A DNA stretch of 64,000 nucleotides from Branchiostoma floridae (lineage: Eukaryota; Chordata; Leptocardii; Amphioxiformes; Branchiostomatidae). A model generated the notes under the pieces. The model searched no databases. It was given only the letters and a program-made list of their open reading frames with translations, and was not told the origin of the DNA. The stretch is taken from NCBI RefSeq assembly GCF_000003815.2, contig NC_049989.1:7404195-7468194 (forward strand), in the 5' to 3' direction. Both the position numbers and the translations under genes were made by a program. Below are positions 11,601 to 21,679 of the stretch, one piece after another. How positions within the stretch are numbered: position 1 is the first letter of the stretch; every line of letters begins with the position of its first letter.

Positions 11601-14600
11601 TTTTGGTGTCATTAATACCTTAAGCCAGGTGATCTGACTCTATAGGATAAGAGAAATAAACAACCTGGATTGAATCTTGTTGAATGATAGTGTTAAGAAA
11701 GTGTAATGAGATATCCACTGAAACAAGTATCGCTAAATGGTTGAAAGGTGATAACAACAAACTTTGTTTATGAGATTTAGACTAGAAGGTAATTGAATTT
11801 TTTCAAAGCTCTTTAAAATCTAAGTTCTGTAAATGTCAAGTTTCAAAGAATAATGTTGACAAAATAATCAGAAGGCGGAAGAGTGACACCGTTTTTTGGA
11901 GCAAAGTTAAGAATGTAAGTATGACTTTGCTATGACGGAGTATAAAACATGGTACATGAACATGTGTAACAGCAGGACTGTGTAGCATTAATGATCTGTG
12001 TTGTTTTGATAGTCACTACCCATCGTATCTGAAGAGCGAGTTCCACTGTAAACACCAGATTGATGTGCTGACTAGTGGTGACGTCTTCCTTGCTGACATC
12101 CTGTATAACGACACTGCCTTGTTCTACTTCATGGAGGTATGTTGGGTTGTGTGCATGATCCATTAAGTCAGTGATTTGCTTTTCTTCCATTGAAAGTGCT
12201 GACAAGGGATATGTAGTAGTAAGAAAGAGGTTTGCATGGCATGTACCATAGTTAATTGATTTTGTGGGTGATTTAAAAGAGTGAGTTCCTTTCCTGAACA
12301 GTTCATGGAACAAGAAGGAGCCATGAACTTGCTGCAGTTCTGGCTGGCTGCAAACAACTTCCAACTGACGCTGGCAGCGAAGCAGGGCCAGTACGACGGG
12401 CTGGAGGCACAGAACGACGCCATGGTGCTGTATGATAAGTAAGGACACAGTAGGTCTTTTTATATGTGCAGTTACAGATTCTGTCACAGGGTATGTCTCT
12501 ATGGCTGTAGAAGGTAACATTGTTAAGTGATTCAAGCTTTTAAAGACCACTTTTTCAAGGGGGAAGGAGATTTTTGTGGTGTTTTGGTTGAAATGAGCAT
12601 AGTTACTGTAGCATATGCTTTTGAAAAGACCGCTTAGTGTTTCATAAATCAACAGTATTTTGATTGTCACCCCAGGAATATGGGAATAATGTTCAGGCCA
12701 AAAGAAATTGTATCAAGGGTACAGATTTTAGGTAATATTTTTCTTTCCCTGCCTCCACAGGTATTTTTCGCTGCAAGCGACGACCCCTCTTGGTGTAGAC
12801 GAGGCCACAAGGTTCGAGATAGAGAACCAAATCTGTCGCGAGGGAGGCCCCCTGCCCAACTGTTTTGAGACACCGATGAGACAGACTCTCACCACTATAG
12901 AATCTGTAAGTCCTGCTATCTGTCACTTGATATAGCAAGCTTCAAGACGATGAAGTTTGTGTAGCCAAGAAATTACATGTAGATCCTATTAGATGGGGCA
13001 GTTAAATGTATGGCTATATCTATAGACCCATTTACATCAATAAAAATGTGTGTTTATTGTGATTTACATGTTGTACAATGTGTTTTCCAGATGTATTTCC
13101 CCACCTTCCTAACCAGTGAGCTGTACTTTAAGTACCTGAATGAGCTCATCAACACCATCAAGACTGATGTGAAGAGTACAGGCAGTCTCCCTTCACCCAG
13201 CCCACACCACAAGGTTAGACCTGTTGACAGAAATGTTCATTTGTGTTGTTAAGATATATTGTAGACAGACTATAATCTTTCATTGCTACAGTTATAGTTT
13301 AAATGACATGTTGAGTTGCCTGAAATAAGTGAAGCATTGACATTATGTAAGTAATATAGAGTTTTGTTTTTGGAAATTTTATTTTCAGGAGGTTTCTCTT
13401 CCCATGATAAGAAATTTACATGTAATTTTCAGAAGGCGTTTTAAACGTGAAAATTTAAACTGTATAGTGGAGATGCCGACCAAAATTGAACATGAACTGT
13501 GGCGTACTAAAATTGAACATAACTGTGCTGTACTAGAATTCAACATAACTGTGCCGCACCAAACTTTCTCAGGGTCATCGTCGGCAGGGCAGCAATGCGA
13601 GCAGCGAGGCCGGGAGTGTTGGGAGTTCTAACACCACCACGACCAACACACTGTTGGCAGGGGGAGTCGTGCACAAACAGGAGAAACAGAGCACGAAAGT
13701 CATCAAGGGGCTGGACAACGACTTCAGGATAGACCCGCACCAGTTCAACCCTGACCAGCTCTGGCAGAGGCCAAATGTTGGGTTAGTTACAGCGTTATTC
13801 TGTGTTCAACATGGGCTCTGGTCATACCAAGGCTTCATCAAGTACATAAGAATAGCCACCTAGCAATCAGATGAAGAATCACAGAATGTTGGACTTACAG
13901 AGGTGTTTGTTTAATGATAGGCCAACTCTTTCAGCAACATCTGTGAGAAGGTGTTCACAAGTTAAGTACATGTATTACAGTGAGCACAAATTTGAATGAC
14001 CCAGCATTTTTTTGTATATGACACAGTGGCATTTTCTTTTTGTCTCAAGCAAACCAAAGTCTCATGTTGGCTAGAAGACTTGTAGACATTGCCTGTGCAG
14101 GAGTGTGTGGTTTAACATTTGTGCCTTGTTCCTTGCATGCACATCTCCACCACAAAATGCCAGAAGCAGTGAGACAAGGTGAATCAGGACTTAACTACTA
14201 TTTTATATCTGTCCTCATCCCAAGTTTTTCTGTCTCACCATTTCTTTTTTTTAAGAAACTTTTTTTTCTTGTTTCTTTTTTTCTTTTTTAGAATTGATCT
14301 CTCCCAACCTTACAATTTACAATGTACATGTATTAGGAGGCTTCCTATCTCTTGATGTAGTCACTCCTGTACCCGGTTATGTCCTTTTTGTTGTTTCATG
14401 ACACAATATTGTAACGCATCAGTGTTGATGGTACTGTTATTTTTTGGTTGGTGTTGTGGAATGCTGTTTGAAGCTCTTTTCCACTCTGGTATGCATGTGT
14501 TATGTTGAAGGGCAGTTATACTGGCTATACTGGGTATATACATGTACATGTAGATGGTGGTTATACCAGCTATATACATGTAGTTGAGGATACATTGTAC

Positions 14601-17600
14601 AGCCCTTCTACTGAGATATTTCTTTTAGAAAGAACTAAGAAATGAGAGCCACATATTCAGTATGATTTCATTTCTCTTATGCTGACAGTTGTCTGTTTTA
14701 CCCAGGAATATGTCTGTGGGGAGAATGAATGAGTTGGGCCAGTTTATACCTGAGTATGAAGTCCTTCCAGAATCTGAGAGAAGCAAACAATCTTCAGGTA
14801 TTCCTGCTTCTTTGTTTGAAACACCTCCATACAAACAAAAATTAGATAAAAGTTGATACTATTTGGCTTTTCATTACAAATCATAGAGTCTATACATGTA
14901 ACCAGTTATTTTTTTTAAATGTAACTTTGTCAAAGAAATTGTCAAAGAGTCTTGTGAAATGATATACATTAGTACATTAGACATTGTGTTTTGAATCTGA
15001 ATGGTACGGTCCAAGATGGCTGCCTCCATTGGATTTTTGATCCAGCACTGAGGCTCTTGAATACAACTCAATCCTCAGCGGGGATGGTCCATGGAGGCAT
15101 GAAATAGTTCCAGTATATGTTGTGGATAATGTTTACAGTTTCTTTATGTTCCTTTTTAAGTTCTGGTATATAATTATTTTGCAAAACAAACCGCTATGTC
15201 CTGCCCCCCTCCCACTCTCTATCTTGTTTTATTATGAGTTCATCGACGGTTTTCTTTTACACCTGCACCTTACTTTCTTGGACCCAAATGCCACTCTCAT
15301 CCCCAGCTATGGGCAAATAGCTCGGCGATGCCTGACCCGAAGGCGGACGAGGAGAGTTTGCTCCCAACGGCTGAAGAGCGGACGAGGAAAATAAGTTTCC
15401 CAACGGTCATCAGGCAACAACAACATCCGTTTACGAACTGTCCAGGGCCAATCACCCGGTCAGCTCCCAGGATCGGATTAAAATAAAACCTGGACCTCAA
15501 TGATTCCGAAAACTGTAAGTAACTCCAAAGTTTATAAGAAGACAGCAGGGTTGAAGTCTACCTACTCAGACAGAATGAAGGGTCAACAGGAAACCGAAAG
15601 GACTGCTGGCCAGGATAGAATACACCTGTCTGTCTCCAATTCTCTTGTAATATCAACCTACAATGTACGTACTCTTCACCAACAAGGTAAAACTCATCAG
15701 CTCTTCTCAGGTTGCCAGGATGTGGGCATTGACATCGCAGGGATTCAAGAGCATCGCCTCATCACACCCCTACAGATTGACGAGTTATGGTCAGAAGATA
15801 AGAACTATGTCCTGGTGTATAGCTCTGCCTCAGATAGAAGAACTGGAGGAACTGGTTTGTTATTGTCTAAACATGTGTATAAATGCCTCCAAAGTGTTGA
15901 ATCCATTACACCGAGAATCATGGCTGCAACGTTCTATGGGAATCCCCAATTAACTGTGACAGTAGCTTATGCACCCACAGAAAGTGCTTCAGCTGATGAA
16001 AAAGATGGTTTCTATCAATCCCTCTCAAGCCACCTGGAGCTAGTAAAAAGGCACAACGTCCAGCTTGTGCTTGGAGACTTCAACGCCCGGATTGGTCATG
16101 ACAGCCATGCCACGAGCCCTACTGTCATAGGTGCACACTGTTACTATCACGAGACGAACAACAACGGGGAACGTCTAGTGGACATGTGTGAGGAACTTCA
16201 ATTCCGACCGGCCCAGATGAGGTTCCCACATCCAAGAAGCCGTCTATGGACCTGGACTCACCCTGCCGGTACTGTCCACCAGCTTGACCACATTCTCATA
16301 AACAGGAAATGGGTCAACTCCCTTAGGAACTGCCGCGCGTACAACACCGTCGAGCTGGACTCAGACCACAGGATTCTAAGCATCTCTCTGTCAATAAGTT
16401 TGAGAACATCCCGTGGAAAGACATGCAAAAGAAACAAATTCAACTGGGATGCACTACAGAACCCTACCACCAGGGAGCAGTTTGAGATCGAACTATCCAA
16501 CAGGTTTACCTCCATTCAACCCCCTGACAGCCGGGAAACCATCACACAACGGTACACTGCTTTTGAAAAGGCAGTCAAGAAAGCAGCTGAAAAAGTGGTT
16601 GGCAAGCAGAAGGGCTCTGCCATGCCCAGCTGGGTTTCACCGGACACCATCAAGCTAAAAGCTGACAGGGATGAAGCTAAAAGGAGATACCTTGTGGTAC
16701 GCACAAGAAAGTCCAAAGAAACCTGGAGGAAACTCAATAATACCTTAAATGAGTTCTACGAAAGGGATAAATCAAGTGCACTCAACAGACAAATTGAAGA
16801 GTTGGTGACTGCTGACAAGAATAGACAGTACTCTACCACATGGAAGATAATCCACCGTCTGTCAGGGAAAAGCCAGAAGGTGAGAGCCAAGGTTAAGAAG
16901 AGGGATGGTACGCCCCCTGTCAGCGACTCTGAGCTTCTCTCGGAATGGCGGGAATACTTTAGTTCCTTGCTAAACAACACCAGTAACTCCACAAAAGAAC
17001 TTCCACTACCAGCAGAACATGACCTCCCTATACCTGACCACCCACCATCCCTGGAGGAAACAGAGTTAGCTGTGAAGCAACTCAAGCGCAGGAAAGCTCC
17101 TGGCCTGGATGATGGAGTCACAGCGGAAGCCCTTCAAGGTGGTGGTACTACAATAGTCAAAGCCCTCCACTCCTTTTGTGTTGAAGTATACACCACTCAT
17201 GTTCCGCCTGACCAGTGGACTACAAATATCATCATCCCACTACCCAAGAAAGGTGACCTAACACAGATGACAAACTACAGGGGAATTTCACTCATGTCAA
17301 TCGCTGCTAAAGTCTATAACAAGATTCTTCTCAATCGAATCCGCAGACAAGTCGATCCCATTCTAAGGAAAAACCAGGCAGGATTCAGGGAAGGACGTAG
17401 TTGTGCGCAGCAAATACACATCCTCAGAAGAATCATGGAAGGTTTTAAAAACCAACAACTGCCATTATGGGTAACTTTTATTGACTTTAAGAAAGCGTTT
17501 GACTGTATAGACAGGGAAGTTATGTTCGCCGTATTACGCCACTATGGCATCCCTGAACCAGTGGTAAAGGCCATAAGTGTTTTGTACAGTAGCTCTAAGA

Positions 17601-18898
17601 GTGTTGTCATGGTTGATGGGCTTGTGTCTCAGTGCTTCCAGGTGTCTTCTGGAGTCCTACAGGGTGATGTCTTGGCACCTTTTCTCTTTATCATTCTCAT
17701 TGACTATCTTATGAGGAGGGCCACAGTAGAACCCGACTCAGGTATTGTGACTCACCCCAGAGCGTCCAGTCGATACCCGGCTAAGCGGATAAATGATTTG
17801 GATTTTGCCGATGATATTGCTCTATTAGAGTCATCGGGTCCAAGAGCACAAGAACAACTCACTAAAACTGCTACTGCAGCATCCGACTTAGGTCTTGTTG
17901 TTAGTGTCCTTAAGACGGAATACATGTGTTATAATGACAATCCAATTCCCCCACTTCTTGTGTATGACAAACCGATTAAGCATGTACAGGATTTTAAATA
18001 CCTTGGCTCTATGATGGCCTCAACAAGTAGTGACCTTAAGAAGCGTAGAGCTTTAGCATGGGTAGCTTTCTGGGACTTAGAACATCTATGGAGAAGTAAT
18101 AGTATCCCTATTGCTGTTAAAGTAAGACTGTTTAAGGCCTCATGTGTTTCAGTACTTACTTATGGATGTGAATCCTGGGTTATTACTAAGGTGATGGAGT
18201 GCAGAATTAACTCGTTTGCAACATCTTGTTACCGTGTCATGTTAAACATCAAGAGGCTTGACCGGGTGCCTAATTCTGTAATCTACAAACTGACCAACAC
18301 AAAACCCTTGATTGAGCATGTAAGGTCAAGACAGTTGGACTACCTGGGTCACGTACTGCGAATGCCTGAGGACGAGCCCGCCTGTCTCTATTCGCTGTAC
18401 TTACCATCACATGGCAAACGCAGGCGAGGTCGCCAACCCATGTCCTACCTGCAGTACATACAGCAGCTGCTGGGGGACGAAAGCGGCCTACTTACACCGG
18501 GGCAGATCAAAACCCTGGCTGCCGACAAGAAACAGTGGAGACTTGCAGTCGCCCGCCTCGCGGCCGACCGATAGATATAGTTTTGAATCTTTTGAGGATG
18601 TTATTCATTGGAATGTACCATATAAAGGTAATGCTTCAGCAGGAATGCTTCATCATAATTCAAATCACTTCCTGATATATTTTGTATATCTTTCTGGTAA
18701 TACATCACTTGTGAGGGTTCGTTTGACATAATATTGTTGTTCCCCCTGTCAGCGTCCAAACTGTGGAAAAAATATGTGTCTCGGGAACCAGACGAGGAGA
18801 AGGAAGAGATGGCGTGGAAAATCGCTCAGATGATCGTGTCCAACATCACGCGGCAGACGGGAGGGGAGGAGCTGGATTCACCTGACTCTGACAGCTGA
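5614..18898 (+). CDS. AKAP10: A-kinase anchoring protein 10 (D-AKAP2), 12 coding exons
   Basis: Coding exons: 5614-5638, 6653-6847, 8115-8681, 8911-9009, 10304-10388, 12013-12136, 12302-12438, 12761-12905, 13091-13213, 13573-13781, 14706-14797, 18753-18898. All joins are GT/AG and phase-consistent, giving 648 residues (human about 660). The protein tethers PKA regulatory subunits. A first RGS domain (about 92-320) is split by a Ser/Asp-rich insert (about 145-262), as in vertebrate D-AKAP2. A second RGS domain (about 330-495) contains the well-kept stretch GQYDGLEAQNDAM. The C-terminal amphipathic PKA-binding helix is at about 618-636, with AWKIAQMIVS. The start was chosen because MPLFKRK resembles the human MSFFRRK region. 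The human C-terminal PDZ ligand is absent: the protein ends in DSPDSDS. The last intron is about 4 kb because a LINE sits in it. Confidence 0.95.
6894..7150 (+). mobile_element. tRNA-derived SINE copy (degenerate) in AKAP10 intron 2
   Basis: The segment opens with TGGCCTAATGGTTAAG, which fits the tRNA A-box pattern of a Pol III promoter. It is followed about 100 bp later by an AGGTGTGAGTAAGTACCTGACTT-like body (7000 region) with counterparts near 62830 (GATGAGTATCTAGCTT). The B box is not recognisable, so the copy is old. Other family members appear near 31960, 33380 and 62720. The boundaries are approximate. Confidence 0.5.
9215..10142. mobile_element. Non-autonomous hAT-type element, 928 bp, with 8-bp target duplication
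   Basis: The terminal inverted repeats are 14 bp and perfect: TAGGGCTGGATACC at 9215-9228 and its complement at 10129-10142. They are flanked by an identical 8-bp direct repeat CCAGTGAC at 9207-9214 and 10143-10150, the duplication length typical of hAT transposons. Near the right end is a second palindromic block of repeated AGGTTC/GAACCT units (about 10050-10115). No transposase is recognisable. The interior carries a TCTCGCGAGA palindrome (9782-9791), a GCCATCTTGG YY1-like site (9725-9734) and an ATG opening a 54-codon minus-strand frame (9729-9568). It sits in AKAP10 intron 4. The clean ends suggest a fairly recent insertion. Confidence 0.9.
9782..9791. promoter_or_regulatory. TCTCGCGAGA palindrome inside the hAT element
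   Basis: This is an exact copy of the palindrome found in the AKAP10 and PKMYT1/MUL1 promoters. Reading the minus strand, a YY1-like site overlapping an ATG (CCAAGATGGCTGCC) follows about 50 bp downstream, which looks like a small TATA-less promoter with a start codon. Activity is unproven. Confidence 0.55.
15295..18590 (+). mobile_element. Non-LTR retrotransposon (LINE, RTE-like), apparently near full length
   Basis: A LINE lies in the last AKAP10 intron, in the same orientation as the gene. It has a roughly 200-bp GC-richer leader (about 15295-15499), one uninterrupted ORF (15500-18574), almost no 3' UTR, and a short GATAGATATAG-like tail after the stop. A short 3' end with a simple-repeat tail, single ORF and C-terminal 'LDYLGHVLRM' region fit RTE-type elements, but the clade is tentative. 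The exact ends are uncertain because I found no target-site duplication. Confidence 0.75.
15500..18574 (+). CDS. LINE endonuclease-reverse transcriptase ORF, 1024 codons, intact
   Basis: The N-terminal apurinic-type endonuclease runs from about residue 50 to 295: STYNVRTL, the catalytic AGIQEH, LGDFNARIG, a LDHI block, and SDHRIL at its end. A reverse transcriptase follows (about 520-830) with NYRGISLMS, QAGFREGRSC, FIDFKKAFD, GVLQGDVLAPFLF, and the catalytic FADD at 769-772. The C-terminal part (about 930-1020) holds YLGHVLRMPEDE and an RRRGRQP stretch seen in RTE-like and related LINEs. No stop codon or frameshift interrupts it, and the catalytic motifs look complete, so this copy may be young. 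The product would nick target DNA and prime reverse transcription of its own RNA. The start is the first in-frame ATG; an upstream non-ATG start cannot be excluded. Confidence 0.93.
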   Translation: MIPKTVSNSKVYKKTAGLKSTYSDRMKGQQETERTAGQDRIHLSVSNSLVISTYNVRTLHQQGKTHQLFSGCQDVGIDIAGIQEHRLITPLQIDELWSEDKNYVLVYSSASDRRTGGTGLLLSKHVYKCLQSVESITPRIMAATFYGNPQLTVTVAYAPTESASADEKDGFYQSLSSHLELVKRHNVQLVLGDFNARIGHDSHATSPTVIGAHCYYHETNNNGERLVDMCEELQFRPAQMRFPHPRSRLWTWTHPAGTVHQLDHILINRKWVNSLRNCRAYNTVELDSDHRILSISLSISLRTSRGKTCKRNKFNWDALQNPTTREQFEIELSNRFTSIQPPDSRETITQRYTAFEKAVKKAAEKVVGKQKGSAMPSWVSPDTIKLKADRDEAKRRYLVVRTRKSKETWRKLNNTLNEFYERDKSSALNRQIEELVTADKNRQYSTTWKIIHRLSGKSQKVRAKVKKRDGTPPVSDSELLSEWREYFSSLLNNTSNSTKELPLPAEHDLPIPDHPPSLEETELAVKQLKRRKAPGLDDGVTAEALQGGGTTIVKALHSFCVEVYTTHVPPDQWTTNIIIPLPKKGDLTQMTNYRGISLMSIAAKVYNKILLNRIRRQVDPILRKNQAGFREGRSCAQQIHILRRIMEGFKNQQLPLWVTFIDFKKAFDCIDREVMFAVLRHYGIPEPVVKAISVLYSSSKSVVMVDGLVSQCFQVSSGVLQGDVLAPFLFIILIDYLMRRATVEPDSGIVTHPRASSRYPAKRINDLDFADDIALLESSGPRAQEQLTKTATAASDLGLVVSVLKTEYMCYNDNPIPPLLVYDKPIKHVQDFKYLGSMMASTSSDLKKRRALAWVAFWDLEHLWRSNSIPIAVKVRLFKASCVSVLTYGCESWVITKVMECRINSFATSCYRVMLNIKRLDRVPNSVIYKLTNTKPLIEHVRSRQLDYLGHVLRMPEDEPACLYSLYLPSHGKRRRGRQPMSYLQYIQQLLGDESGLLTPGQIKTLAADKKQWRLAVARLAADR

Positions 18899-19140
18899 TG
18901 TCTACTTTTCACTCTAGCAAGGTTGAGAAATAACATCAGTGGGAACCTGTCTCCATGTTTTATTGTTTGTAAAAGGAAAGTAGCCAAGTAGGAATTCTAT
19001 CTCCCTTTCATCAAGGGAAATGATATTACAGACAAAAAGCCTGCAATGTATTACTCAACAGTGAAAATCATACTTATAGATAATCTGTCTATATTAGACT
19101 CTTGAAACGTGGTCCAAAATGCGATCAGGATTTGCAGACA

Positions 19141-19200
19141 AAATTGTTACATTAGCTATAATCTCACCCAAAATTGTTACATTAGCTATAATCTCACCCA
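19141..19200. repeat. Exact 30-bp tandem duplication
   Basis: Positions 19141-19170 and 19171-19200 are identical. The perfect match implies a very recent duplication, or a copy-number variable site, in the probable AKAP10 3' UTR. Confidence 0.95.
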
Positions 19201-21087
19201 CCATGCTACTACACCTATTTAATCTCAACTGTTACAACCGCAACTGTAAAGCAACATAAAAATTTTATTCTATGTATACCTTGATGTGTACCGTCGCAAG
19301 AGTTTATTAGTTCAATTATTATGTAATTTGGTAAAGGAATTGCAAACTTGTAATTATACAGTTGTGCATGTAAAACTATGGTTATAAATTGGGAGTATAC
19401 AAAGTCCAAGCACGGACTATATTGTATGTGTAGTTGTGAAAATCTATCCTTTTAGCAACATATTTTGTCAGAGACAAGAATTTTGTATGTAGTCCGAAAG
19501 ACTTTGCGTTGATACACACAAGCACATTGTATTGAGCATTGACATGTATTAGCATTTGGAACCAGTATGTCACACAAAGTTTCTGTCACATTTTATGTTC
19601 CTGACTACTTTTGTTACATTTTGGTTGTACTGCACTCTTGCTGATAATCATACAAAAGATCTAAGCAGTCCAAATAATCTGTTGCAACATGACTGGTATG
19701 TGAATTATATGTACTTGTATTTCAAATATCATTAACAACTAGCCAATCACAGCTGTTCTTTCATGATGAAATTTTAATTTTTTTTCTGCAAAACATTTGT
19801 AAAATGGAAAGTTGTAAAACTGACATGTAGCAAATCATCAGAATGAAAAGAGTTGCTGCTGCCACATTTTGACAAAATCTAATCTTTTTGTACATATGTG
19901 TAGAATGAAAGTAAGAATGTCAATTTCCAAATCTTGCCAGGATATTTCAACTGAACAAAGAATAAGGCTTGGACTACTTAAAAAAAGGTTCTGATGAAAG
20001 CAGTGTTATATGGTTAATTGTGGAAAGTGTCAAGCAATTATTGAATATTTGTATGAAGTACAAATGTATCAATCCTTCTTAATGCAATAATTGCTCCCTT
20101 AATTGTTTGTAACAAATCAGAGTAAGTTCTTTTGTTGTAGAGTTAGGTGAATGACAAGTTGTGATTGGTCATCAAAAGTTTGGATATCTTAGACATCACT
20201 GTCACTTTTGTACTAAGATGATAAGTTCTGTTCTGTACCATTTTGCCTTATTTGAGTAACTTAAGTCATGGCACATCTGATAATTTTTTTATCTTAACCA
20301 ACTTGGGACGTTCCTATAGTAATGTACACCACAGAATACCAACATGGACATCAGAAAAATCATCCATTTCATTTTATGTTAGGACATCTGTTACAATTAA
20401 TAGCCCAGTCTATGATGCAATGCCAAATCATTTGCAACCATTGTTTGAACTTTGAGATATAAGCCATACCCAGTAGACACTAGTATTAAATTACATTTAT
20501 TTTATTGTACAGCAAAATGACATCATCTCTAGTGCTATTGAAAACATTGATTTCCCAGGTTGTGAACTAGCTCCTGTGTCCATTTATGGTGCAATCTTCT
20601 CAGCCAAAGTTGTACCTAAATTTAACTTTGTGATTTTATTGTTAAGTTTCACGTAATTCAGAACTGTTTGTGCCCAGTAACAAATTTACTTGATGTCTTC
20701 AAATGTGTACAAAAAAAAAGATTTTAATTAAATAGGGCATCAAAGACATGTATTCCACATATCTGCTTCATATTCCTATTGCAGGGCTGTCATTGTAAAG
20801 TAATTTACTTACTGATTATCTTAAATATAACTTCTGTAGTTCTAATATATAGATATACATACATAGCATGGAAGGAGACAAACATGAGGAGTCAATTCAG
20901 TTTCTAACATGATTTTTCTGATTTCCAAAGCTTTTTTGTACATAGTTGTACAAGTGTACAGTAGTTGTAAATGAACGAAAATGTGATTATTATACATTAC
21001 TTGTGGATATTTTTTCAGGAAAGACAGCATAACAGCCAAACAATATAGATGAACAGCAAAATATGATGTCCTGTAGTCCCAAAAGAG

Positions 21088-21093
21088 TTTATT
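21088..21093 (-). terminator. Candidate polyadenylation signal for SUPT4H1
   Basis: AATAAA on the minus strand, about 590 bases past the SUPT4H1 stop. Chosen only by motif and position; other weak variants exist nearby. Confidence 0.35.
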
Positions 21094-21679
21094 AATTAAA
21101 CCACTGAAAGGTGCGATCAAAAATGTCTGTGGTGTTGTTGATTTTGTGACTGGTACATTTTGTATTTTAGATTAGTCTCACAGCCACTCAGTATGGATGG
21201 ATTTATTACTTACAGTTACTTCGACTGTACTTGCTATCTTCTCAAATCTTATGTGTCAATCTTTCTACCCCTGAGCAACAATAACAAAAACATAGCAGAA
21301 GAGAATCTCTCTTACCTACCATCTACTGTTACCTACTGTAAATGGAATGAAATAAGCCAAGGACTACATTTACCTTAGTCTTACTGCCTTACTTAGAGTA
21401 CATAACAAAGCCTGACAACAGCAGAGCTTTGCACACAATTACAGTACATATTTTCCACACCAAAAGGGCCCAGTCACATGTATGATGCTTTAAGAGCAGT
21501 TACAACATAAATACTACATAGTTACACAGTTCACATGTTTCCTTCTGAACAAATATGAGTCATCTACAAGTTCTCAATACATTTTCAGGTCCCTAATAGA
21601 CACTGAAATGGGTGAAAATCTTTCTGCCATATAACTTGCGCCTTTAATCTTATTTCTTTGACAGGAGTGGTTGCTAGTC

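Larger units (their letters stand above)
18899..21679. other. AKAP10 3' UTR and space between convergent genes
   Basis: This AT-rich, noncoding stretch separates the AKAP10 stop from the SUPT4H1 stop; the two genes converge here. It must hold the 3' UTRs of both. I saw no further exon. A 30-bp exact tandem duplication sits at 19141-19200. A TTTATT at 21088-21093 reads AATAAA on the minus strand and is a candidate SUPT4H1 polyadenylation signal. ATTAAA on plus at 21095-21100 is a weak candidate for AKAP10. Confidence 0.5.

Noticed and set aside
11930-12670. 246-codon open frame on the minus strand
   Set aside because: It lies antisense over AKAP10 exons 6 and 7 and their introns, has no recognisable domain, and the plus-strand exons have clear splice sites and homology.
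19141-19200. CRISPR-like direct repeat
   Set aside because: Only two copies with no spacer, in a eukaryotic genome; it is a simple tandem duplication.
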